Source: Spirochaetaceae bacterium 4572_59
GTDB lineage: Bacteria > Spirochaetota > Spirochaetia > DSM-2461
Length of the DNA stretch: 64,000 nt
NCBI GenBank assembly: GCA_002084805.1
Contig: NBMC01000002.1
Span: 62,001 to 126,000 of the forward strand
Reading direction: 5' to 3'
Made by a program: the position numbers and the translations under genes. The notes beneath the pieces were generated by a model. It was not told the DNA's origin. It saw only the letters and a program-made list of their open reading frames with translations, and ran no database searches. Shown piece after piece: positions 8,820 to 17,649 of the stretch (its first letter is position 1; each line of letters begins with the position of its first letter).

Positions 8820-9902
8820 ATGATTCAGGATACCAAAACTAAATTTCAACCGTTATTCCTACTGTTGGAAGTTATTTTTACTGCAGCAATTCTTGCCGGC
8901 GGTTTTATTCTTTTGCAACAGATGCAGGACTCAAAAATCCTTATGACTATTTTTGCTGTCCTATGGGGCTTAGGGTCTGTGGCCCTATTGTTTTTTGTAA
9001 TGAACAGCATTGCCGAGTCAATGCCTCGCAAAATCCGCACCATAGCAGTGGCTATGGTTTTTGCAGGACCAGCGGTCTTTTTACTGATATGGGCTCTTGT
9101 TCTCCCCACGTTCCGCACACTGCGTCTCAGTTTTATGGGGACGAACGGTCGAGAATTTGTTTTTTTTGACAACTATAAATTTGCCTTTACAGACCCGATT
9201 ATGTTGGAAAGTTTCAGAAATAACCTTTTATGGATGATTTTCGGAACATTCTTTTGTGTAAGCCTGGGGATTATCATTGCCGTATTGGCAGATAAGAGTA
9301 AAAGAGAAAAAATTATTAAATCCCTCATTTTCATGCCCATGGCTATCTCCTTTGTAGGAGCAGGTGTTATATGGAAGTTTATTTATGCCTATAAGGGTGA
9401 AGGGATCAATATTAAAGAAATAGGACTACTGAATGCAATAGTTACCGGTCTGGGTGGAGACGCTCAGGCATGGCTATTGATGCCCTTCTGGAATAACTTT
9501 TTCCTGATTGCCATCATGGTATGGCTGCAGACCGGTTACTCCATGGTTATTATCTCATCTGCCATCAAATCCATTCCTGAAGAGATAAATGAAGCGGCCC
9601 GTGTAGACGGAGCCAATGTCTTCAGCATATTTGTCAAAATCACAATTCCAACCATTATGCCCACAATCATAACAGTCACAACCACCATACTTATTTTCAG
9701 CTTAAAACTCTTTGATATTGTCAGGGTTATGACCGGAGGTAATTTCGGAACCAATGTCATTGCCAATGAGTTCTATCTGCGACAGTTTACCTATGGACAT
9801 TCCGGTCAGGCATCGGCCATTGCTGTTGTACTTCTGGTGGTTATCATACCGGTATTGGCCTACAATCTTAAGGAATTCCGGGAAAGGAAGGTATTAAAAT
9901 GA
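8820..9902 (+). CDS. sugar ABC transporter permease, AglF-like
   Basis: This 360-residue inner-membrane protein has two N-terminal hydrophobic segments and then the binding-protein-dependent permease domain. The cytoplasmic EAA loop reads EEINEAARVDGANVFSIF near residue 257 and contacts the ATPase. Good SD GGGAGG. It overlaps the next permease by four bases (ATGA), a sign of translational coupling. The length and extended N-terminus fit AglF-type alpha-glucoside permeases. Confidence 0.85.
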   Translation: MIQDTKTKFQPLFLLLEVIFTAAILAGGFILLQQMQDSKILMTIFAVLWGLGSVALLFFVMNSIAESMPRKIRTIAVAMVFAGPAVFLLIWALVLPTFRTLRLSFMGTNGREFVFFDNYKFAFTDPIMLESFRNNLLWMIFGTFFCVSLGIIIAVLADKSKREKIIKSLIFMPMAISFVGAGVIWKFIYAYKGEGINIKEIGLLNAIVTGLGGDAQAWLLMPFWNNFFLIAIMVWLQTGYSMVIISSAIKSIPEEINEAARVDGANVFSIFVKITIPTIMPTIITVTTTILIFSLKLFDIVRVMTGGNFGTNVIANEFYLRQFTYGHSGQASAIAVVLLVVIIPVLAYNLKEFRERKVLK

Positions 9903-11002
9903 AACAAACAGGAAGTGAAAAAACCTTCAGCCCCGGCAAGATTCTTATTGGATTAGTGCTGCTGTTTATTGTACTGGTATGGACAGTACCTACATTTGGA
10001 ATTTTTGTAACTTCTTTTAGAGATTCCAGAGATATCTATGCCTCAGGCTGGTGGTCTGTACTCCCTCATAAAGACCTGGTAAAGACCGGTGAGTTTGAAA
10101 TTCCCGCTGAAACAGATCCCAATGAACCTATCACAATTGAAGGAAAAACCGCGACATTCGAAGAGTGGCGTCAGGGTATCAATATTTCTGAAAAGAAATC
10201 TTTACGATGGTACGGGAATAAAAGATCTCGAAAGATTGAAATCTATGAAGAGAAATGGATTGGATTCGGAGCCAATATGACCCTGCAGAACTACAGAGAT
10301 GTACTTTCGGCAGGGACTATTGAGTTTACAGATGCCCAGGGAAATACCATTACCCGACAGGGAAACAACTTCTCCGATGCGGTTCTAAACTCTATCGCTG
10401 TTAGTATTCCCGCCACCATTATCCCCATCCTGATTGCAGCCTTTGCGGCCTATGCTTTTGCCTGGATGGAATTTCCGGGACGAAAGCCCCTGTTTATAAT
10501 GGTAGTTGCCCTATTGGTCGTCCCCCTGCAGATTGCCCTTATCCCCATCCTGAGGGACTTTACCCGTTGGGGTATTACGGGAACATTTGTCTGTATGTGG
10601 CTGGCCCATACGGGATTTGGACTGCCTTTGGCTATCTACCTTCTGTACAACTACATCAGCACTCTTCCCAGGGATGTATTTGAATCGGCCTATCTGGATG
10701 GAGCGACTCCCTTTACGACTTTTGTCTGGCTTGTTTTACCCCTGTCTGTTCCGGCGTTAGCCAGTTTTGCCATCTTCCAGTTCCTCTGGGTATGGAATGA
10801 TTATCTGGTTGCACTGGTCTTCCTGGGAGATAAGAACCGCGTAGTCACAAGCGCTCTTGCCGCCATGGTGGGAGAAAAAGGACAGGACTGGCATCTTTTG
10901 ACTTCCGGTGCATTTCTAAGTATGATCCTGCCCTTGGTTGTTTTCTTCAGCCTGCAGAGATTCTTTGTAAAAGGCCTCATGGCCGGCTCTGTAAAGGGGT
11001 AG
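9899..11002 (+). CDS. sugar ABC transporter permease, AglG-like
   Basis: This 367-residue partner permease has one N-terminal membrane helix. A long hydrophilic periplasmic insertion follows (about residues 42-150). The permease core then has the EAA loop RDVFESAYLDGATPFTTF. The large periplasmic insert is a feature of AglG-type permeases. It ends with LMAGSVKG, typical for MalG-like proteins. It is coupled to the upstream permease by an ATGA overlap. An imperfect terminator follows at 11022. Confidence 0.85.
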   Translation: MKQTGSEKTFSPGKILIGLVLLFIVLVWTVPTFGIFVTSFRDSRDIYASGWWSVLPHKDLVKTGEFEIPAETDPNEPITIEGKTATFEEWRQGINISEKKSLRWYGNKRSRKIEIYEEKWIGFGANMTLQNYRDVLSAGTIEFTDAQGNTITRQGNNFSDAVLNSIAVSIPATIIPILIAAFAAYAFAWMEFPGRKPLFIMVVALLVVPLQIALIPILRDFTRWGITGTFVCMWLAHTGFGLPLAIYLLYNYISTLPRDVFESAYLDGATPFTTFVWLVLPLSVPALASFAIFQFLWVWNDYLVALVFLGDKNRVVTSALAAMVGEKGQDWHLLTSGAFLSMILPLVVFFSLQRFFVKGLMAGSVKG

Positions 11003-11021
11003 TTTTTTATAGAATTAATTC

Positions 11022-11060
11022 TTCCCGGAGAAATGGTTTTTCCGGGAAAAAATAATTTTC
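11022..11060 (+). terminator. probable terminator after the sugar transporter operon
   Basis: Arms TTCCCGGA and TCCGGGAA surround an 11-base loop. An AT-rich stretch ending in four T follows, but not a clean T-run. Confidence 0.55.
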
Positions 11061-11139
11061 GGGCCATTAAGACCTGAATTCAATATTGAGAGGATAACGC
11101 GAGTCCTCATATTTACCAAAGTGTTACAAACAGGAAATG

Positions 11140-12960
11140 CTATTCCCTGGGGTTTTTCCGTTTTCTTTTCATCTCATACATTTTATTGTCTGCATTCCTG
11201 CTGAGTTCATCGACACTTTTGCCATTATTGGGATATTCAGACAATCCATAGCTGAAGGGACAGGACAGACTCTCTCCGTTAAAATCAAAACAGGGTTCAT
11301 TCTCCTGCAGTTCTCCCAATTTTTTTATCACTACTTCAATATTAGTGTCATAGAAGAGACCAGCGAACTCATCCCCCCCCAGTCGGCCAAAAAGGTCGGT
11401 ACTGCGGAATTTACTCTTAATAGCATCAGAAAAAGTCTTCAGAAGAATATCCCCGGCTTGATGCCCCCATCTGTCGTTGACTTTTTTCATATTATCCAGA
11501 TCTATTTCGGCTAGAACAAATTTATTATGATTCCGTTTTGACCTCTTAACAGTATTTTCAAGCTGATCATTAAAAAACTGCCTTGAAACAAGACCGGTCA
11601 GTGAATCATAGCGGGATTGGTCCAGTACGGTCTGAAAAAGACTCTGATTGTTTAGCAGAACAAGAAGCTGTTCCTGAAGAAAATGCATAATTTCTAGATC
11701 GGTATCATCAAAGACCTTCTCCTTAGAACTATCCAGTGACAGGAATCCCAGAAGTTTTTCATCCTTGAACAGAGGAGCGCTGATAACAGACTTGATAGCA
11801 ATTCCCTCTATTGTTTCAGGAGTGTCCGGACTCTTCTCCAATACGGATAATTCTCTTATTCCTTCAACAATGACAGGTTTTTCTCCCGGGACGGAACCTG
11901 AATTCCATAAAAATGAGTCAGCATAAGGAAAGGAAAAATCACCATCGATTTTATATCCGAAGGAAACCTTCAAATTAAGATACTCTCTATCATCCAGCAA
12001 TAGTATAGCCCCACAGTCCGCCTTGGGAATAATATTTCGGACCTGGGTCAGTATCAGATCCAGAATGGAATCCAGATCTACAACTTTCAGGATCGCCTGA
12101 TTTATCATAAGAGATAAATCCTGCAGTTTAAGCAGCCGCCTGGCTTTATCAACGGCCTGTCTTGTTTCTGATATATCAATAAAAGCTCCGACTATCCCTT
12201 CCATATAACCTGATTTGGAATAAAGCACATTTTTATGAATGATGACCGTATGAAAAGTACCATCCCCATAATGGATCAGAGATTCATAACTTTGATGTTT
12301 CGGATCATCAAGGAGCTCCCTGTCTGCCTGATCAGAGATCTCTGCCAGTGATGTCGGCTCCAAATCAAAAACGGTTTTCCCGTTAATCTTTTCAGGGGAA
12401 AGATTCATGATAGTATTGAAAGCTTTATTATGATAGCGATACCTTAACTGTGAATCCTTATAGAAAATGGGAACCGGTATAAGATCAATAATGGCCTCGA
12501 AAAAGTCCGAGGGGTCGTCCAGACTCTGTTTCAGGTTTCTGAACTGTGTAACATCCACAATTTGACCGGAAGCAAAGAGTTCCCCCTTGTCGGAGCTGAT
12601 AAACCGACCTCTTAACTGAAACCAGTGTATGACCTCCCGCTTATTCAGATACAGGCGAAAATTGACTGTGCTGAATATCTTCTCTTCCATAGAACGGTTG
12701 AGAGCCTTGATCAACAGCTCCTGATCCTTTTTAAAAATATTCTGATAAATATACTGATACAAATTTAAGGAGTTTCCTGAGGGATAATTTATCCATTCAA
12801 AAGCCCTTTCTGAAAAGAAAACAGTATTTTTTTTAACATCCCAATACCAGGAGTAAATTCCTCCCTCCATCTGGATATCCATATAATCGGGAGTTAAAGA
12901 CTCATTCGGGCTGATTGGAATACGATCAAGCAGTTGTATTTTTGGATATTGATTCAACAT
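11140..12960 (-). CDS. PAS-GAF-GGDEF diguanylate cyclase
   Basis: The protein is about 606 residues. A first PAS-like segment is near the N-terminus. A second PAS region contains IDLIPVPIFYKDSQLRYRYH. A GAF domain and a C-terminal GGDEF domain follow. The catalytic motif GRLGGDEFAGLF is intact and is preceded by RSTD in the right place for a product-inhibition I-site. It should make cyclic di-GMP in response to a small-molecule signal. No membrane segment is obvious, so it is probably cytoplasmic. The start is uncertain: the ATG at 12960 and a TTG at 13005 both lack a good SD sequence. It lies downstream of the DauR-like regulator gene on the same strand. Confidence 0.85.
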   Translation of the reverse strand: MLNQYPKIQLLDRIPISPNESLTPDYMDIQMEGGIYSWYWDVKKNTVFFSERAFEWINYPSGNSLNLYQYIYQNIFKKDQELLIKALNRSMEEKIFSTVNFRLYLNKREVIHWFQLRGRFISSDKGELFASGQIVDVTQFRNLKQSLDDPSDFFEAIIDLIPVPIFYKDSQLRYRYHNKAFNTIMNLSPEKINGKTVFDLEPTSLAEISDQADRELLDDPKHQSYESLIHYGDGTFHTVIIHKNVLYSKSGYMEGIVGAFIDISETRQAVDKARRLLKLQDLSLMINQAILKVVDLDSILDLILTQVRNIIPKADCGAILLLDDREYLNLKVSFGYKIDGDFSFPYADSFLWNSGSVPGEKPVIVEGIRELSVLEKSPDTPETIEGIAIKSVISAPLFKDEKLLGFLSLDSSKEKVFDDTDLEIMHFLQEQLLVLLNNQSLFQTVLDQSRYDSLTGLVSRQFFNDQLENTVKRSKRNHNKFVLAEIDLDNMKKVNDRWGHQAGDILLKTFSDAIKSKFRSTDLFGRLGGDEFAGLFYDTNIEVVIKKLGELQENEPCFDFNGESLSCPFSYGLSEYPNNGKSVDELSRNADNKMYEMKRKRKNPRE

Positions 12961-13026
12961 ATTTTTTAATTGTAATTTAAAATATCTATTTTTCCTAATA
13001 AACAATTAATCATTAATATTGAAACC

Positions 13027-13659
13027 TCAGGACGAGCTTTTTACCTCTTCAAGATAATTATATATTGTATAACGAGATACATTCAATTCACCTGCCAGAG
13101 TATCGGTTGAACCTTTTATGGAAAAGATGTTATTATTATTAAGAAATTTAACAACTTCCAGATTATCCGTTTTATCAAAATAACAAACAGGTTTTCCCTG
13201 ACCGTCAATTCCCTTACGGATCATAATACTGAGAAACTCCTGAGTATTCTGAGGCATTTCATCATATTCACTGACCCTTTCCTTACCAGAAAACTGGTTA
13301 ATAAAGTGCTGAAGCATGCTAATGGAACTCATGTCCACATTGATACAGAGCGCACCCTGGAACTCCCTGTTTTCATTATAAATCAGTACTGTTGTAGACT
13401 TCAGGGGTTTTCCAGACTTAGTAGCACTTTCATAATTAACCCGCATAGTTTCATCCTGATCCTGCATTTCCGATACCATCTCCTGAAGAAGCTGGGTGGC
13501 AGGAGTTCCTAATTTTCGTCCTGTAATCCCCCCCTCTTTGGCAATAATTACCGGAGGATGCTGTGTACAATCATAAAGGATGACCTCACCAACCCCAAGG
13601 GTTTTACCAACGGCTTGAATCAAAGGGATATAGGTTTGCAGATGCCGGGGTATTTCCAT
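13027..13659 (-). CDS. DauR/YheO-like PAS and HTH transcriptional regulator
   Basis: This 210-residue protein begins with a YheO-like PAS domain (GVGEVILYDCTQHPPVI near residue 20). It ends with a helix-turn-helix containing TDTLAGELNVSRYTIYNYLE. The SD AAGGAG precedes the ATG. It is divergent from carbamate kinase and ygeW, and a 7-bp inverted repeat overlaps its own -35 box. It is therefore a good candidate regulator of the carbamate kinase-ygeW operon and of itself. Family members respond to amino-acid-like or nitrogenous ligands; the ligand here is unknown. Confidence 0.85.
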   Translation of the reverse strand: MEIPRHLQTYIPLIQAVGKTLGVGEVILYDCTQHPPVIIAKEGGITGRKLGTPATQLLQEMVSEMQDQDETMRVNYESATKSGKPLKSTTVLIYNENREFQGALCINVDMSSISMLQHFINQFSGKERVSEYDEMPQNTQEFLSIMIRKGIDGQGKPVCYFDKTDNLEVVKFLNNNNIFSIKGSTDTLAGELNVSRYTIYNYLEEVKSSS

Positions 13660-13682
13660 AATTTCTCCTTACTCTCGTAATT

Positions 13683-13711
13683 AGTATATCAGAAAAAGAG
13701 TTTTATGCCAA
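13683..13711 (-). promoter_or_regulatory. promoter of the DauR-like regulator
   Basis: On the minus strand TTGGCA (13711-13706) and TATACT (13688-13683) are separated by exactly 17 bases. Confidence 0.6.
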
Positions 13712-13724
13712 AATACATTGGCAT
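13705..13724. promoter_or_regulatory. candidate operator in the divergent promoter region
   Basis: ATGCCAA and TTGGCAT form a perfect inverted repeat with a 6-base spacer. It overlaps the -35 box of the regulator gene and lies upstream of the carbamate kinase promoter. Confidence 0.5.
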
Positions 13725-13748
13725 TTTCTTACAATTTTTTAATAAAGC

Positions 13749-13778
13749 TTGCAAATAAATTTGAAGAGGGTCTATAAT
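13749..13778 (+). promoter_or_regulatory. promoter of carbamate kinase-ygeW
   Basis: TTGCAA at 13749-13754 and TATAAT at 13773-13778 are separated by 18 bases, 35 bases before the carbamate kinase start. Confidence 0.65.
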
Positions 13779-13812
13779 TAGAAAATACAGGCAGTAGAAA
13801 AGAGGTATATTA

Positions 13813-14763
13813 ATGAAAAAACTGGCATTAATTGCAGTTGGCGGGAATTCCCTTATATCTGACAAAGAACATATGCGGGTTGAAGACCAGTATAGTGCTG
13901 TATGCGAAACATCCAGGCATATTGCGGATCTTGTGGAAGCAGGATGGCAGGTTGTTGTAACCCACGGCAACGGCCCTCAGGTAGGATTTATTTTAAGACG
14001 TTCTGAAATCGCGGCGGAAGTCGCCCATATGCACCCCGTGCCTCTGGTAAGTTGCGGTGCAGATACACAGGGAGCCATCGGTTATCAACTGCAGCAGGCT
14101 CTAGATAATGAATTTCGTCAAAGAAACATTAAAATGACAGCAGCGACTGTGGTTACTCAGGTAAGAGTCGACCAGAAGGACCCAGCTTTTGTCAATCCTG
14201 CCAAACCGATTGGTCAATTTTATACAGAAGAGGAAACACGCCTGCTTCGGGAAGCTCATCCGGAGTGGACCATGATGGAAGATGCTGGAAGAGGATACCG
14301 ACGTATGGTAGCATCCCCTCAGCCCTGTGAAATTATCGAACTTGATGCCGTAAAATCCCTGCTGAAATCTGATTTCTGTGTAATAACAGGAGGCGGCGGT
14401 GGAATTCCCGTTATTGAAAATGATAGGGGACTTTTAAACGGAATCGATGCGGTTATAGATAAGGATAGAGCTTCAAGCCTGATGGCAAACCAGTTAAATG
14501 CTGACACATTTATCATCTCCACCGGAGTAAAAAGCGTTTGTCTGAATTTCGGCAAAGCAGATCAGAAAGAACTGAAGAATATCAGCCTTGCGGAAGCTCA
14601 GCAATATATGGATGAGGGACATTTTGCTCCCGGCAGTATGGCACCTAAAATTGAGGCCGCGTTGAGCTATCTGAACAATGGTGGAAAAGAAGTTATCATT
14701 ACCAATCCCGAAAATATCCGGGATGCTGTTGTAAATGGTAGTGGAACTCATATAATTAATTAA
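13813..14763 (+). CDS. arcC: carbamate kinase
   Basis: This 316-residue amino-acid-kinase-fold enzyme has a normal length. Motifs include AVGGNSL near residue 8, VVVTHGNGPQVG near 52, ITGGGGGIPV and IDAVIDKDRASSLMA. It converts carbamoyl phosphate and ADP to ATP, CO2 and ammonia. The neighbouring ygeW would supply carbamoyl phosphate, so the pair gives substrate-level ATP from purine breakdown. In E. coli the corresponding copy is yqeA. ygeW starts 28 bases downstream, in one operon. The promoter is at 13749-13778. Confidence 0.92.
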   Translation: MKKLALIAVGGNSLISDKEHMRVEDQYSAVCETSRHIADLVEAGWQVVVTHGNGPQVGFILRRSEIAAEVAHMHPVPLVSCGADTQGAIGYQLQQALDNEFRQRNIKMTAATVVTQVRVDQKDPAFVNPAKPIGQFYTEEETRLLREAHPEWTMMEDAGRGYRRMVASPQPCEIIELDAVKSLLKSDFCVITGGGGGIPVIENDRGLLNGIDAVIDKDRASSLMANQLNADTFIISTGVKSVCLNFGKADQKELKNISLAEAQQYMDEGHFAPGSMAPKIEAALSYLNNGGKEVIITNPENIRDAVVNGSGTHIIN

Positions 14764-14791
14764 ATTGAATTTACAATTGAGGAGAATTATC

Positions 14792-15988
14792 ATGGATAGA
14801 ATCGGTATTGAAGAACGAATTAAAGACCTGGCCTGTCTGCGGGCTGAAAATATGTACTTGGATGACTTTTTTCTGACCTGGGATAAAACAGATGATGAAA
14901 TTGCGGCAGTATTTGAAGTTGCAGAAATCTTAAGAGGAATGAGAGAGAACAATATCTCTTCCAAAGTATTTGACAGCGGACTTGGAATCTCCCTTTTCAG
15001 AGATAACTCTACAAGAACCCGTTTCAGCTACGCCAGTGCCTGTAATATGCTGGGCCTGGAAGTTCAAGATCTTGATGAAGGGAAATCCCAGGTAGCTCAT
15101 GGAGAAACCGTACGGGAAACCGCCAATATGATCAGCTTTATGGCTGATGTAATCGGTATCCGTGACGATATGTATATCGGAAAGGGCCATACTTATATGG
15201 AAGAAGTTTCCAAGTCTGTAGAAGAAGGCCATAGAGATGGTGTTTTGGAACAGCGCCCTACCCTTGTTAACCTTCAATGTGATATTGACCACCCCACTCA
15301 GAGCATGGCTGATGCCCTGCACATAATTAACCAGTTAGGCGGTGTGGAAAACCTGAAAGGGAAAAAAGTTGCCATGACATGGGCCTACTCCCCCTCTTAC
15401 GGTAAACCCCTCTCTGTTCCCCAGGGAATCATCGGCCTGTTGAGCCGTTTCGGAATGGATGTAACCCTGGCTCACCCCGAAGGATACGAAGTTATGCCTG
15501 AGGTTGAAGAAGTTGCCAGACGGAACAGCGCATCCAGTGGTGGATCTTTTACCAAGACAAACTCCATGGCAGACGCATTTAAAGATGCTGATATCGTTTA
15601 TCCCAAGAGCTGGGCACCCTTCAGTGCCATGGAAAAACGGACAGACCTCTACGGTAACGGCGATTTCGACGGAATCGACAAGCTGGAAAAAGAGCTCTTG
15701 GCACAGAATGCCAAACATAAAGACTGGGAATGTACAGAAGATCTGATGAAAACCACCAAAAATGGAGAAGCCCTGTACATGCACTGCCTGCCCGCAGATA
15801 TCAGTGGTGTCAGCTGTAAAGAAGGTGAAGTAGCAGCCAGTGTATTCGACCGCTACCGTGTTCCCCTGTATAAAGAAGCCAGTTTCAAACCCTATATCAT
15901 CGCTTCCATGATTTATCTGAGCAAGTTCAAGAATCCTTCTGAAACTCTGATGAATCTTATGAAAAATGACAAAAACAGAATTTTTTAA
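14792..15988 (+). CDS. ygeW: YgeW knotted carbamoyltransferase
   Basis: This 398-residue protein is close to E. coli YgeW in length. Carbamoyl phosphate-binding motifs are FRDNSTRTRFSYASA near residue 70, DHPTQSMADALHI near 166 and YMHCLPADI near 330. It belongs to the ATCase/OTCase superfamily with a C-terminal knot. It probably phosphorolyses a ureido acid from purine catabolism to carbamoyl phosphate for the adjacent kinase. A frame-compatible ATG at 14765 precedes the SD GAGGAG, so the ATG at 14792 is chosen. A strong terminator follows. The substrate is inferred. Confidence 0.92.
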   Translation: MDRIGIEERIKDLACLRAENMYLDDFFLTWDKTDDEIAAVFEVAEILRGMRENNISSKVFDSGLGISLFRDNSTRTRFSYASACNMLGLEVQDLDEGKSQVAHGETVRETANMISFMADVIGIRDDMYIGKGHTYMEEVSKSVEEGHRDGVLEQRPTLVNLQCDIDHPTQSMADALHIINQLGGVENLKGKKVAMTWAYSPSYGKPLSVPQGIIGLLSRFGMDVTLAHPEGYEVMPEVEEVARRNSASSGGSFTKTNSMADAFKDADIVYPKSWAPFSAMEKRTDLYGNGDFDGIDKLEKELLAQNAKHKDWECTEDLMKTTKNGEALYMHCLPADISGVSCKEGEVAASVFDRYRVPLYKEASFKPYIIASMIYLSKFKNPSETLMNLMKNDKNRIF

Positions 15989-16016
15989 TCTGGATTCTGC
16001 TGACTTTTAACTTTCT

Positions 16017-16056
16017 GCCCCCGAAACTATCACTGTTCCGGGGGCTTTTTTTTTTG
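16017..16056. terminator. intrinsic terminator after ygeW
   Basis: GCCCCCGAAAC and GTTCCGGGGGC pair with one A-C mismatch around a 7-base loop and are followed by at least ten T. Confidence 0.92.
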
Positions 16057-16064
16057 CAATATCA

Positions 16065-17210
16065 CTAAGGGGGAGAACTGAAATCCAGTTCGGACAGATA
16101 AAGCCCGGCTTTCCTTATATAGACATCTTTCTCTTTCCGATACTCTTCCTGCATCAGATTCTGAACAATTTGTACTGCCTTAATATGAGGATATCTCTCT
16201 TTAAAGTAGAGTAATTGTTTACTTAGATTTTTATCGGAAAATTTTACTTCTATCATCTCGGTTGGAAGATCATTTTCAGAGATAAGGAAATCCACCTCCC
16301 GTTTATCCTTGGTTCTCAGATAACTGAGTTTCATATTCCGGCCTTCTAAATCCTGCTGATAGTGACAGTGCTTTAAAAGACAGCAGGCAACCGTATTTTC
16401 AAGTCTGGCTCCCTCGTCCCCCTTAATATAGGCCGAATCGAAAAAATATACCTTTGGTTCTTTTAACAGTGAGCGTGCAATATTTCTGTGGTACGGCCTG
16501 ATCAGAAACACCACATAGAGACTTTCCAGGATTTCAAGATATTTACGAACAGTATGAGGTGAAATCTGCAGGTCACCCGCCAGAGAATTCAAAGATAAGG
16601 GAGAACCGGTTCTCTCTCGGAGGAGTTCCACCAGTAATTTTATAGAGCGAACCTCCTGTATCCGACTGAAATCCAGGATATCCTCCCGGATAATATCGGT
16701 AAAATACTGATTCCTCCATCGAGATGCTTCCCGTTCTGAACCTGAAAGAAAAGGTTCGGGAAATCCTCCCAGACGATTGAGCATAATCAATGCTTCATCA
16801 GCAGACATTTGCTCTTTCAGCTCACTTACTGACAAAGGGTGTAGACGATAATGAAAATACCTGCCTGCCAGAGACTCACCTGTCTGTCTGAAAGTATCCA
16901 TTCTGGCACTCCCTGTTACAAGAAGGGACTGCTCTTTTCTTTTTGTATCATACAGTCCTTTAAGGTAGGCTTTCCATTCCGGCATTTTATGCAGCTCATC
17001 CAATACTATATAATCTGATATGGGTAACCAGGAATAATTTCGAATGATCGAAGCATGGTTATAGTTGTCATAGTTCAGATATACCGGATTTATATAATTC
17101 TTCATCAATTGCTGTGACAGATAGGTTTTCCCCACCTGCCTTGGACCTGTCAGGACAATCATTTTTTTATTTAGATCATCAAATATATTTGACTGCAGAT
17201 AACGTTTCAT
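16065..17210 (-). CDS. AAA-type ATPase with DUF4143 domain
   Basis: This 381-residue protein has a Walker A motif GPRQVGKTYL at residues 22-31 and a Walker B-like motif YIVLDELHKMP. A winged-helix-like middle and a C-terminal DUF4143 region with DKREVDFLI follow; the latter resembles PD-(D/E)XK nuclease-like folds. The family is common and poorly understood, often called archaeal-type ATPase, and its role is unknown. It faces ygeW convergently. Its promoter (-10 TATAAT near 17225) lies beside the inverted repeat at 17256-17297. Confidence 0.8.
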   Translation of the reverse strand: MKRYLQSNIFDDLNKKMIVLTGPRQVGKTYLSQQLMKNYINPVYLNYDNYNHASIIRNYSWLPISDYIVLDELHKMPEWKAYLKGLYDTKRKEQSLLVTGSARMDTFRQTGESLAGRYFHYRLHPLSVSELKEQMSADEALIMLNRLGGFPEPFLSGSEREASRWRNQYFTDIIREDILDFSRIQEVRSIKLLVELLRERTGSPLSLNSLAGDLQISPHTVRKYLEILESLYVVFLIRPYHRNIARSLLKEPKVYFFDSAYIKGDEGARLENTVACCLLKHCHYQQDLEGRNMKLSYLRTKDKREVDFLISENDLPTEMIEVKFSDKNLSKQLLYFKERYPHIKAVQIVQNLMQEEYRKEKDVYIRKAGLYLSELDFSSPP

Positions 17211-17245
17211 ATTTTTAATATTATACTATTCTTATCCTCTTTCAA

Positions 17246-17297
17246 GACTTTTTTGCATAAGATTGCAAATATATCGCGACTTTTTTGCAATCTTATG
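17246..17297. repeat. 14-bp perfect inverted repeat plus 12-bp direct repeat in a divergent promoter region
   Basis: CATAAGATTGCAAA (17256-17269) is exactly inverted at 17284-17297 with a 14-base spacer. The 12-mer GACTTTTTTGCA occurs at 17246-17257 and again at 17278-17289. The right arm contains the likely ATG of the rhodanese gene. It could be a regulator-binding site or an RNA hairpin. Confidence 0.65.
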
Positions 17298-17601
17298 GAT
17301 TTTAGTCGCTTTTTAATCCTGTTCCTCTCAAGTTACATTTCTCTGTTCTCCGTTGATAAGACAATAAGCTATGAAGAGCTTGCCCTCATTATTGAAAGTG
17401 GTGAGACCTATACTCTCCTTGATGTCAGAACGGAAGGGGAATTCCATTCAGGCCATATACCAACGGCAAAAGTAATTCCCTATGATGTACTGCCACAGCG
17501 GCAGACGCTCCGGCATAACCTGTCAGATTCTGAAAAAAGAAGGAGATACAAATATTAAGGATTTCGGGGGAATTAACCGCTGGAAGGGTGAACTGGAGTA
17601 G
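17295..17601 (+). pseudogene. exported rhodanese-domain protein, broken by internal deletion and frameshift
   Basis: From the ATG at 17295 a signal-peptide-like segment (FSRFLILFLSSYISLFS) leads into a rhodanese start with LLDVRTEGEFHSGHIPTAK. The frame then derails near 17487 and runs to a stop at 17558. In the +1 frame the rest of the domain continues from 17488 as YCHSGRRSGITCQIL, with the catalytic Cys loop, then IKDFGGINRWKGELE and a stop at 17599. Against a normal rhodanese domain, roughly 15-20 residues before the catalytic loop are missing. This indicates a deletion that is not a multiple of three. The intact gene would have been a periplasmic sulfurtransferase. An upstream in-frame ATG at 17253 is less likely. 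Confidence 0.75.
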
Positions 17602-17649
17602 TCTAGAATGGACTTGATTTAACGGCTGTAAAGCGTCAGAATACGGAAT

